From an uncultured Ruminococcus sp. (lineage in GTDB: Bacteria; Bacillota; Clostridia; Oscillospirales; Acutalibacteraceae), in assembly GCA_902803585.1 (NCBI GenBank), contig CADCQO010000045.1:1-6405 (forward strand): a stretch of DNA of 6,405 nucleotides, written 5' to 3'. Positions within the stretch are counted from its first letter, which is position 1, and each line of letters opens with the position of its first letter. Position numbers and translations under genes: made by a program. The notes beneath the pieces are model-generated. The model saw only the letters and a program-made list of their open reading frames with translations. It made no database searches and was not told the origin of the DNA. Shown piece by piece: positions 1 to 6,009 of this stretch.

Positions 1-1086
1 CCTACAAAGAAAGTTCTGTTCTTTACAGCACCGTCTATCAAAGCTACTCTCGGTGAAGCAGTCGGAATGCCGATCGACACAAATGTAGAAGGCAAGATGG
101 CTGCCACTATCAAGAGACTGGGCGAAAATGTAAAGGCATTCAATATGGACTTTACGGCAGACCTTACGATCATAGAAGAAGCAAATGAACTTGTTCAGAG
201 GATCAAGACAGGCGGCACTCTTCCGATGTTCACATCATGCTGCCCCGGCTGGGTAAAATTCGTTGAGCATTATTATCCTGAATTCCTGCCGAATCTCTCG
301 ACCTGCAAGTCACCTCAGGCTATGTTCGGTGCTGTTCTGAAGGGCTATTACTGCATTAAGAACAACATTGATCCTCAGGATGTATTTGTAGTCAGTGTCA
401 TTCCCTGTACGGCTAAGAAGTTTGAAGTAACCCGTCCTCAGCTCCGTTCCAATCCGGAATTTGACGATGTAGACGTTGCACTGACAACAAGAGAACTGGC
501 AAGAATGATCAAGCGTGCAGGTATCGACTTCAACGCACTTCCCGAAGAAGACTTTGATGCTCCGTTCAATAAGGCAACAGGCGGCGGCGCTATCTTTGGC
601 GCAACCGGCGGTGTATTGGAAGCAGCTCTCAGAACAGCAGCAAGACTGCTGGACGGCGACTTCAAGAAGATTGACTTTGAAGAGGTGCGTGGCCCTGAGG
701 CAATCCGTGAAGTAACTTACGAAGTGGCAGGCGTGAAGATCAATGTAGCAGTTACATCCGGTCTGGGCAATGCAAGAAAGCTGCTTGAAAAGATCAAGAA
801 GGGCGAAGCTAATTATCAGATGGTAGAGATCATGGCTTGTCCGGGCGGCTGTATCAATGGCGGCGGTCAGCCGACCAGAAGCGACAGCGTCAGCAATTTC
901 GTGGATTATAAGGCTCTCCGCTCCAAGGCACTGTATGATTATGATAAGAGCTGCGAGTTCAGAGTGTGTGAAGAAAGTCCCGTCATCAAGATGGTATATG
1001 ATGAGTTCTTTGAGGCTCCCGGTGAGGAAAAGGCGCATCATTATCTGCATACCTCCTATGTTGCAAGAGGTAAGAATTATACCTGA
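1..1086 (+). CDS. hydA: [FeFe]-hydrogenase catalytic subunit, H-cluster domain (5' partial)
   Basis: The product reduces protons to H2 or oxidises H2 at an H-cluster, with ferredoxin or another cytosolic carrier as partner. The reading frame is open from base 1, so the start and any N-terminal iron-sulfur domains lie upstream; the ATG at 67 is internal because typical H-domain sequence (FFTAPSIKATLGEAVG) precedes it. All three signature motifs are present: L1 TSCCPGW (232-252, proton-relay Cys followed by a cluster Cys), L2 IPCTAKKFE (400-426) and L3 EIMACPGGCINGGGQP (826-873), giving cluster cysteines at codons 241, 406, 838 and 850. The proton-path residues of the clostridial enzyme, the glutamates in LTIIEE and the Ser in STCKSPQ, are also present. 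A small-subunit-like tail ending in AHHYLHTSY closes the protein. L2 begins with Ile where Met is usual. The visible part cannot tell a monomeric ferredoxin hydrogenase from the HydA of an electron-bifurcating HydABC complex. The gene ends before a strong terminator, so it is last in its transcript. Confidence 0.96.
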   Translation, partial: PTKKVLFFTAPSIKATLGEAVGMPIDTNVEGKMAATIKRLGENVKAFNMDFTADLTIIEEANELVQRIKTGGTLPMFTSCCPGWVKFVEHYYPEFLPNLSTCKSPQAMFGAVLKGYYCIKNNIDPQDVFVVSVIPCTAKKFEVTRPQLRSNPEFDDVDVALTTRELARMIKRAGIDFNALPEEDFDAPFNKATGGGAIFGATGGVLEAALRTAARLLDGDFKKIDFEEVRGPEAIREVTYEVAGVKINVAVTSGLGNARKLLEKIKKGEANYQMVEIMACPGGCINGGGQPTRSDSVSNFVDYKALRSKALYDYDKSCEFRVCEESPVIKMVYDEFFEAPGEEKAHHYLHTSYVARGKNYT

Positions 1087-1090
1087 TAGG

Positions 1091-1184
1091 GTGAAGCCTT
1101 TTTCAGCATGATTCACTTTGTACCGTAACGCTGCCGCATAGAAAAACAATGTACTGCGGCTGTGTCCCGTACAAGGTGTGTGAA
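1091..1184 (+). other. possible folded RNA segment after the hydrogenase gene
   Basis: Between the hydrogenase stop codon and its terminator are nested inverted repeats. ACTTTGTAC (1115-1123) pairs with GTACAAGGT (1169-1177), nine pairs with one G-T wobble, and encloses GCCGCA (1133-1138) pairing with TGCGGC (1155-1160). TTCAC (1112-1116) could pair with GTGAA either upstream (1091-1095) or downstream (1180-1184), so alternative folds are possible. No reading frame of interest lies here. It may be a structured 3' untranslated region or chance; I recognise no RNA family. Confidence 0.3.
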
Positions 1185-1214
1185 CAGAAATTTTGCCAGG
1201 TATGACATAAGCGG

Positions 1215-1253
1215 CAGCCGGAAATCTCTTAAAGAGGTTTCCGGCTGTTTTTT
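1215..1253 (+). terminator. intrinsic terminator of the hydrogenase gene
   Basis: A perfect 10-bp stem, CAGCCGGAAA with TTTCCGGCTG, continues inward through TCTCT/AGAGG with one wobble and closes on a small loop. A run of six T follows (1248-1253). The orientation ends transcription from the hydrogenase and separates it from the ATPase gene. Confidence 0.93.
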
Positions 1254-1290
1254 ATAAAAGACTCCTCATCAGGTAACTATCGTTTCAATG

Positions 1291-1308
1291 TGTATATTTT
1301 TGTATATT
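1291..1308 (+). repeat. TGTATATT direct repeat pair upstream of the ATPase promoter
   Basis: TGTATATT occurs at 1291-1298 and again at 1301-1308, exactly 10 bp apart (one helical turn), about 14 bp upstream of the -35 box. It could be an activator or repressor contact site, or simply an AT-rich stretch helping polymerase bind. Confidence 0.35.
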
Positions 1309-1310
1309 CC

Positions 1311-1326
1311 TGCAATAATTGTTGCA
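1311..1326. promoter_or_regulatory. candidate operator, near-palindrome over the ATPase -35 box
   Basis: TGCAATAATTGTTGCA is palindromic at 14 of 16 positions, with TGCAA/TTGCA arms. Its right half overlaps the predicted -35 hexamer (1322-1327). A protein bound here would block RNA polymerase, so this is a candidate repressor site for the ATPase gene. The regulator is unknown and not encoded in the window. Confidence 0.42.
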
Positions 1327-1350
1327 AAAAAAGACAGGATATGTTACGAT
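1322..1350 (+). promoter_or_regulatory. predicted sigma-70-type promoter of the P-type ATPase gene
   Basis: TTGCAA (1322-1327) and TACGAT (1345-1350) are separated by 17 bp, and an extended -10 TG lies at 1342-1343. Each hexamer matches consensus at four of six positions. The implied start near 1357 gives a leader of about 59 bases, too short for most known riboswitches. Confidence 0.6.
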
Positions 1351-1372
1351 AAAAAACAGTAGGTACAGAAAA

Positions 1373-1390
1373 TGCTCTTCAAAAAGGGCA
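1373..1390 (+). other. small hairpin in the ATPase leader
   Basis: TGCTCTT pairs with AAGGGCA across a CAAA loop (seven pairs, one wobble), 12 bases before the AAGGAG ribosome binding site. It leaves that site free and has no T run, so it is more likely an mRNA-stabilising 5' hairpin than an attenuator. Confidence 0.35.
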
Positions 1391-1415
1391 GTAGAAAACA
1401 ACAAGGAGAAAACGA

Positions 1416-4400
1416 ATGAGCAGGAAAAAAATTAACAGACCACCGATTGACCGTATACAGGCATCTCCCGAACTTGGTCTGACGGAAGAAGCGGTGGAAG
1501 AAAGAATTAAAAAGGGCTATGTCAATGTATCCATAGATCCGAATGAAAAAAGCAGCATAAAGATTATCGCAGGCAATCTGTTTACGTTTTTTAATATTGT
1601 ACTGCTGACAATTGCCTCTATTTTCGTTGGATTCATGATTTATCTGAATGCAATCGGCCGTTCAGATATCGTTAATTCTCGTTTTGGTATCTCGAAATTC
1701 GTCTTTTTGATTCCTGCGCTCATGAATGTGGCGATGGGCTCGTTTCAGGAAATCAAGAGCTTGAATGTTATCAAGAAGCTCCGTATTGTCACAAGTACGA
1801 AAAGCAAGGTTGTGCGCAGCGGTGAGATCATCATGCTTGATGCCTCACAGATTGTGCAGGATGACATTGTCGCAATCGGAGCAGGAGATCAGGCAACAGC
1901 CGATCTGATTGTCCTGACAGGTGAAGTGGAAGTTGATGAATCCATGCTGACAGGAGAGTCAGATCATGTAAAAAAATGTGTTGGAGATACTATTCTCTCT
2001 GGCTCTGCTGTGATGGTGGGTTCTGCACGGTGTCGTGCGGAAAAAATCGGTGATGAAACTTATGCAGCGGAACTGACCCGCAAAGTAAAGAGCGGTTCCC
2101 GCCATAAATCTGAACTGATGACTTCAATTATGAAGATTATCAAGGTGCTTACAGTAGGATTGTGTATTGCAGCGGTTATTGTCACTGCTACATTGATGTT
2201 CAAGATTAACGTGCACGGCAGCAATCCGGCTATCTGGGACGGCATTACATTGTCGTTGGACGATCCGGTAGCATGGTCGCTGATTGTTCTGACAGACGGT
2301 ATGTTTGGTGTGGGTATGATTCCTTCAGGTCTGGTATTGACAACATCTGTTGCGCTGATGGTTTCTATTGCCCAGCTGGCAAGAAAGAAAACGCTTATAC
2401 AGGAACTGTACTCCCTCGAAAATTTATCTCGTGTCGATGTTATTTGTCTGGATAAAACCGGTACACTCACAGACGGTACAATGGCAGTATGTGATGTAAA
2501 AGCATTCATTCCGATGGAAGAAGTAGAACGTCATGCCCGTGTGCTGGCAGGTGCGACAGAAGAAAGAAATGCCACTCTGGAAGCGGTGTATCAGCGTTTT
2601 GGCAAAGAAGAAAATGTCGACTGCCGTGAAGTGATTCCTTTTTCCAGTGAAACGAAATGTTCAGGTGTTGTCTACAATGACGGAAAGAAACTGCTGATGG
2701 GTGCGCCTGAATATCTCTTGTCCGAAAAGGACGACAGGCTTTCTTATGTAACCGAACAGGCCAAAAAGGGTAATCGTGTCATAGCCTTTACACTGGACGG
2801 TGAACTGGCGGCATTTATCGTGATAGAAGACCATATTCGTGACACCGCATCGGATACGCTGCGCTTTTTCCGTGAAAATAACGTGGAAGTGAAGGTTATT
2901 TCCGGCGATAACCCCCTTACTGTAAGCATGATTGCTAAAAAATGCGGCATCGAAAATGCAGACAGTTATGTTTCTCTGGCGGGCGTGCCGGTAGAGGAGA
3001 TTTCTGATTTAGCAGAGAAATACACCGTATTTGCCCGTGTTTCTCCTGAACAGAAGGAAGCACTGGTAGAAGCCTTGCAGAAAGCAGGACATAAAGTAGC
3101 CATGACGGGTGATGGTGTCAATGATATTCTGGCACTGCGCCGCGCAGATTCCTCTATTACTTTTGCAAAAGCGACAGAAGCGGCAAAGTCCTGTTCAGAC
3201 GTAGTATTGCTCGATAATGATTTCAGTCACCTTAAAGAGGTAGTAGGTGAGGGAAGAAGAGTTATCGGCAATATTCAGAAAATTTCCGTCCTGTATCTGA
3301 TGAAATCCACAGTTGTATTTATTCTGGCGTTTGCACTGATTCCGCTGGCAAAGGCGCATATGTGGTTTTCCATTGAAAATATGTATATGCTTGAAGCAGC
3401 GGTTATCGGTACAGGAGGCTTTTTGCTTTCACTGGAACCGAGAAGAACGCCTATTCGGGGATCCTTCCTCAAGAACATTGTCACACAGTCAATTGCGGCA
3501 GGTGTGCTGGCGGCGTGTGCGGTACTGCTGCCCATTTTGCTGAATACCATACCAAAATATTTTGGTATGGCACCCTTTATCGCAGACAATAATGTACGCC
3601 CCATGATGACAGTACTGCTGACCTTTGCAGGATTGGTGGCAGCTTTCTCCATGTGTATTCCGTTTAATAAGTATCGTGCAGTAGCGCTGGGTGCTATCTC
3701 ATTTGTGGCAATTTTTCTTGGAATGGTATTGCCTACAACTTACATCGGCGGTCGTCCGGTCGGACAGAGTATGCTGGACTACAATAAAGCAGCGGGACAA
3801 ACCATTTTCGATTCACAGCTATTCAAAGAAATGTTCCACCCGATGAGGTCAGATGTCGTTAACTCTCTTGTTTCAGATACAAATGACTATATCGTTCTCC
3901 AGCTGTTCCTGTATGTAGCGATTCCCACGTTTATTCTGATACGCTTTGCTGTAGAGAATTATAATAACAGACAGTTCAAGAATTTAAAGAAAAACCGTGT
4001 TTTCCGTATAGGAAGAAGACTGATGCTTTCAACAGGTTTTGTTCTGACACTCCATGCAGTGTTGTCTTTCGTGGAAAGTATTTCTTTGATGACACACATT
4101 CATAGGGTCAATAATCTGTTCAATACGATAGTTTTGATTGTCGTATACGCCATTTTCGCTGTCCTGCACGTTGCAATTGGTATTATTGGTTATGAAGTAT
4201 GGCGAAGACCCAACAAGAAAATGATTACAATTGGTTTTATCTCCGGTATTGTTCTGTTTTTCCTGACGGTTGTACCAACAATACTGACAGGTTCTCTTGT
4301 TTCGTCCAATAATATGCTGATTACAGTCGACAATATCATCATTCTTTTGATTACTGTGATTTATGTATCAGGTTCGATAATTGTCCGTACGAATTTCAAG

Positions 4401-4436
4401 CAGGAACTTTACAAGCCGCGAAAAGAAGAAGCATAA
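1416..4436 (+). CDS. CtpE-like P-type cation-transporting ATPase with C-terminal membrane extension
   Basis: A membrane pump that couples ATP hydrolysis, through an aspartyl-phosphate intermediate, to cation movement. Visible motifs in order: actuator TGES (179-182), M4 PSGL (303-306), phosphorylation motif DKTGTLT with catalytic Asp346, nucleotide-domain GAPE (429-432), SGDNP (496-500) and hinge TGDGVND (564-570). Helices by inspection: M1 55-80, M2 93-112, M3 241-262, M4 285-318, M5 623-648, M6 656-674 ending SLEP, M7 688-709, M8 730-749, M9 755-777, M10 826-846, then about four more at 870-892, 903-927, 936-958 and 970-990. CtpE relatives are usually near 800 residues with ten helices; this one has 1006. 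The motif pattern (GLTEEAVEERI, LARKKTLIQELYSLENLSRVDVICLDKTGTLTDG) points to the CtpE group, whose mycobacterial member is linked to calcium. The heavy-metal CPC motif and an N-terminal metal-binding domain are absent. The cation is not certain because the M4 Glu is Ser. The ATG is well placed, seven bases after AAGGAG (1403-1408). It has its own promoter and terminator. Confidence 0.95.
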   Translation: MSRKKINRPPIDRIQASPELGLTEEAVEERIKKGYVNVSIDPNEKSSIKIIAGNLFTFFNIVLLTIASIFVGFMIYLNAIGRSDIVNSRFGISKFVFLIPALMNVAMGSFQEIKSLNVIKKLRIVTSTKSKVVRSGEIIMLDASQIVQDDIVAIGAGDQATADLIVLTGEVEVDESMLTGESDHVKKCVGDTILSGSAVMVGSARCRAEKIGDETYAAELTRKVKSGSRHKSELMTSIMKIIKVLTVGLCIAAVIVTATLMFKINVHGSNPAIWDGITLSLDDPVAWSLIVLTDGMFGVGMIPSGLVLTTSVALMVSIAQLARKKTLIQELYSLENLSRVDVICLDKTGTLTDGTMAVCDVKAFIPMEEVERHARVLAGATEERNATLEAVYQRFGKEENVDCREVIPFSSETKCSGVVYNDGKKLLMGAPEYLLSEKDDRLSYVTEQAKKGNRVIAFTLDGELAAFIVIEDHIRDTASDTLRFFRENNVEVKVISGDNPLTVSMIAKKCGIENADSYVSLAGVPVEEISDLAEKYTVFARVSPEQKEALVEALQKAGHKVAMTGDGVNDILALRRADSSITFAKATEAAKSCSDVVLLDNDFSHLKEVVGEGRRVIGNIQKISVLYLMKSTVVFILAFALIPLAKAHMWFSIENMYMLEAAVIGTGGFLLSLEPRRTPIRGSFLKNIVTQSIAAGVLAACAVLLPILLNTIPKYFGMAPFIADNNVRPMMTVLLTFAGLVAAFSMCIPFNKYRAVALGAISFVAIFLGMVLPTTYIGGRPVGQSMLDYNKAAGQTIFDSQLFKEMFHPMRSDVVNSLVSDTNDYIVLQLFLYVAIPTFILIRFAVENYNNRQFKNLKKNRVFRIGRRLMLSTGFVLTLHAVLSFVESISLMTHIHRVNNLFNTIVLIVVYAIFAVLHVAIGIIGYEVWRRPNKKMITIGFISGIVLFFLTVVPTILTGSLVSSNNMLITVDNIIILLITVIYVSGSIIVRTNFKQELYKPRKEEA
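3547..3570. repeat. 24-bp perfect palindrome inside the ATPase gene
   Basis: The half site CCATACCAAAAT is followed directly by its exact reverse complement, ATTTTGGTATGG, with no spacer. It codes for I712-PKYFG-M718 in the loop after M7, and because of the symmetry the opposite strand in the matching frame also reads IPKYFGM. It could be a protein-binding site, an mRNA hairpin or a cruciform; no function is shown. Confidence 0.9.
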
Positions 4437-4452
4437 TGTTGTTGTATATGTG

Positions 4453-4496
4453 TTCCCCAATGGCAGTCTGAAAAGGCTGTTTTCGGGGAATTTTTT
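4453..4496 (+). terminator. intrinsic terminator of the ATPase gene
   Basis: TTCCCC (4453-4458) pairs with GGGGAA (4485-4490). An inner CAGTC/GGCTG helix closes a TGAAAA loop, with an imperfect internal region between the two helices. Six T follow at 4491-4496. It lies 16 bases after the ATPase stop codon. Confidence 0.85.
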
Positions 4497-4500
4497 GTTG

Positions 4501-4521
4501 CTGAAAATGTTTTCTGAAAAT
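4501..4521 (+). repeat. CTGAAAAT direct repeat upstream of the alcohol dehydrogenase promoter
   Basis: CTGAAAAT occurs at 4501-4508 and 4514-4521, ending two bases before the -35 box. The A/T-rich composition could act as an UP element for polymerase; a protein site is possible but unsupported. Confidence 0.3.
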
Positions 4522-4523
4522 AA

Positions 4524-4552
4524 TTGACATACGGAAAGGATTCATGTATAAT
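4524..4552 (+). promoter_or_regulatory. perfect-consensus sigma-70-type promoter of the alcohol dehydrogenase gene
   Basis: TTGACA (4524-4529) and TATAAT (4547-4552) both match consensus at all six positions with the ideal 17-bp spacing. Transcription should start near 4559. So strong a promoter normally needs a repressor or serves a highly expressed gene; the adjacent palindrome favours repression. Confidence 0.93.
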
Positions 4553-4559
4553 ATATATA

Positions 4560-4574
4560 CTGACACGGTGTCAG
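4560..4574. promoter_or_regulatory. candidate repressor operator at the transcription start
   Basis: CTGACAC and GTGTCAG form a perfect 7-bp inverted repeat around one central G, starting at about +2 and eight bases after the -10 box. Short, near-perfect palindromes placed here are typical of TetR-type and similar dimeric repressors. The repressor is not in the window, so the family is inference. The same repeat could also form a small 5' mRNA hairpin, though the one-base centre makes that poor. Confidence 0.72.
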
Positions 4575-4601
4575 AATTTGTTTGTCCGGCAGATAGTCGA
4601 T

Positions 4602-4607
4602 AGGAGG
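4602..4607 (+). promoter_or_regulatory. ribosome binding site that decides the alcohol dehydrogenase start
   Basis: AGGAGG ends eight bases before the ATG at 4616, the optimal distance. The in-frame TTG at 4610 lies only two bases after it, too close to be used. The protein therefore starts MLGNFSY, as is usual for the family. Confidence 0.9.
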
Positions 4608-4615
4608 CATTGAAA

Positions 4616-5782
4616 ATGTTAGGTAATTTCAGCTACAAAAATGCAACAAAACTTTATTTCGGTGATGAGTCCCTGCAGTATCTGAATGAAGAACTGCCGA
4701 AGTATGGCAAAACGGTACAGCTGATTTATGGAGGAGGTTCTATCAAGAAAAACGGGTTATATGACGAGATTGTCAAGATACTCAAAGATAACGGTAAGGA
4801 AATCGTAGAAGACGGGGGCGTAATGCCGAATCCTACAGTAGAAAAGCTGTATGAAGGTATCCGGCTGGCAAGAGAACATCACAGCGACTTACTGCTGGCA
4901 GTAGGCGGAGGCTCCTGCTGTGACTATGCAAAAGCCGTTTCGGTTTCTGTTCACTGTGAAGAAGACCCTTGGGAGAAGTATTATCTTCGTTTTGAAGAAC
5001 CGATGTGTGAAATTCTTCCTGTCGGCTGTGTTCTGACAATGGCAGGTACCGGTTCAGAAATGAACGCCGGCGCTGTTATTACCAACCATGCACAGAAGCT
5101 GAAAATCGGTCATGTTTTTGGCGAGGAAGTGATGCCGAAATTCTCCATTCTCAACCCGAAGTACACTTTTTCACTTCCCCTACGTCAGATGTCAGCGGGA
5201 ATCTATGATATTTTCAATCACATCTGCGAGCAGTATTTTTCCGGTGAGGACGATAATACCAGCGACTATATCGCAGAAGGGCTTATGAAATCGTTGATTC
5301 ACAGTTCTCTGATTGCCGTGAAGAATCCGGAAGATTATGAAGCCCGCTCCAATATCATGTGGACGGCAACATGGGCACTTAATACCCTTATTTCAAGAGG
5401 GAAAAGTACAGACTGGATGGTTCACATGATAGGGCAGTCAGTAGGGGCTTATACCGATGCTACACACGGCATGACGCTGTCAGCGGTATCATTACCCTAT
5501 TACAGAACGATTATGCCCTTCGGACTGAAAAAATTTGTCCGCTTTGCAGAGGAAGTCTGGAATGTTTCAGCAGACGGAAAAACAGATGAAACAATCGCTG
5601 AAGAAGGTTTGCAGGCAATGGAAAACTGGATGAAGCAGATGGGTGTTGCCTTGCACATTGCTGAATTGGGTGTAACGAAAGAGATGATCAATGGTATTGC
5701 AGAAGGCACGATTCTTCTGAGAGGCGGCTATAAAACACTGACCAGACAGGACATTGTTTCCATTCTTGAAAAGAGTATGTAA
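4616..5782 (+). CDS. iron-containing (family III) alcohol dehydrogenase, butanol dehydrogenase type
   Basis: A 388-residue cytosolic oxidoreductase expected to reduce aldehydes to alcohols with NAD(P)H during fermentation or aldehyde detoxification. The N-terminal Rossmann-like half carries YGGGSIKKNG (GGGS 39-42) and VGGGSCCDYAK (GGGS 97-100), then TMAGTGSEMN (141-150). The helical half holds the four metal ligands: Asp198 and His202 in DIFNH, His270 in DWMVH, and His284 in ATHG. The 14-residue spacing of the last two matches the family. Ser42 in GGGSIKK resembles the YqhD and butanol dehydrogenase class that prefers NADPH, so NADPH is likely but not proven. Residue 274 is Gln where many relatives have a second His (HxxxH), so this is a distinct subgroup, not an inactive enzyme. 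Length is normal. The gene stands alone, with a perfect promoter, an operator-like palindrome and its own terminator, suggesting inducible expression. The physiological substrate cannot be read from sequence. Confidence 0.95.
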   Translation: MLGNFSYKNATKLYFGDESLQYLNEELPKYGKTVQLIYGGGSIKKNGLYDEIVKILKDNGKEIVEDGGVMPNPTVEKLYEGIRLAREHHSDLLLAVGGGSCCDYAKAVSVSVHCEEDPWEKYYLRFEEPMCEILPVGCVLTMAGTGSEMNAGAVITNHAQKLKIGHVFGEEVMPKFSILNPKYTFSLPLRQMSAGIYDIFNHICEQYFSGEDDNTSDYIAEGLMKSLIHSSLIAVKNPEDYEARSNIMWTATWALNTLISRGKSTDWMVHMIGQSVGAYTDATHGMTLSAVSLPYYRTIMPFGLKKFVRFAEEVWNVSADGKTDETIAEEGLQAMENWMKQMGVALHIAELGVTKEMINGIAEGTILLRGGYKTLTRQDIVSILEKSM

Positions 5783-5800
5783 AAAAGTGATCAGACCTTT

Positions 5801-5854
5801 ATAAAAAACAATCAGCCTGTACGCTCCGCTGATAGGGTGTACAGGCTGATTTTA
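5801..5854. terminator. bidirectional terminator between convergent genes
   Basis: A perfect 13-bp stem, AATCAGCCTGTAC (5810-5822) with GTACAGGCTGATT (5839-5851), leads into TTTTAT on the plus strand and serves the alcohol dehydrogenase gene. Read on the minus strand the stem is followed by GTTTTTTATA (complement of 5800-5809), an even better tail, so it can also catch transcripts from the opposing gene. Confidence 0.9.
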
Positions 5855-5880
5855 TCTCAAACTGTGGAAATACGACGCAT

Positions 5881-5935
5881 TTACTGCTTGCGGTAACATA
5901 GTCCCCAGCTTGCGCTAAAGCTTGGAGGCGGGGAC
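5881..5935. other. hairpin cluster, possible relic of an IS200/IS605-type element end
   Basis: TTACTGC-TT-GCGGTAA (5881-5896) is a near-perfect palindrome. Four bases later GTCCCC (5901-5906) pairs with GGGGAC (5930-5935), enclosing AGCTT/AAGCT (5907-5911 with 5918-5922) and leaving seven unpaired bases on the 3' side. It has no T run in either direction, so it is not a terminator. C-rich imperfect hairpins of this build recall the subterminal hairpins of IS200/IS605 elements, but no transposase or TnpB fragment is present. That origin is a guess from form alone. Confidence 0.35.
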
Positions 5936-5952
5936 TTCTTGCCCATTGAGGT

Positions 5953-5992
5953 TAAAAAAGCCGTCTGCCTGCTTGTTTGATGCAGACAGACG
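5953..5992 (-). terminator. intrinsic terminator of the vWA-domain gene
   Basis: CGTCTGCCTGC (5962-5972) pairs with GCAGACAGACG (5982-5992) at 10 of 11 positions. On the minus strand this is followed by a run of T (complement of A 5954-5959). It lies 17 bases after the stop codon of the minus-strand gene. Confidence 0.88.
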
Positions 5993-6009
5993 ACGAAATT
6001 TTCAGGTTA

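Noticed and set aside
67..69. ATG as start of the hydrogenase gene
   Set aside because: Conserved H-domain sequence continues upstream in frame to base 1, and no ribosome binding site precedes this ATG.
310..1149. 279-residue minus-strand open frame opposite the hydrogenase, rich in cysteine
   Set aside because: It mirrors the highly conserved hydrogenase frame, shows no recognisable domain and has no supporting promoter; the plus-strand protein is certain.
1351..1415. Riboswitch or attenuator in the ATPase leader
   Set aside because: The leader is only about 59 bases and its one hairpin lacks a T run, so no metal-sensing leader RNA can be supported.
2060..2509. 149-residue minus-strand open frame inside the ATPase gene
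   Set aside because: It is a shadow of a strongly supported coding region with low-complexity, unrecognised translation.
4610..4612. TTG as start of the alcohol dehydrogenase
   Set aside because: It is only two bases from the AGGAGG; the ATG at 4616 has correct spacing.
1..5782. A single operon of hydrogenase, ATPase and alcohol dehydrogenase
   Set aside because: Strong terminators and separate promoters lie between each pair, so co-transcription is unlikely.
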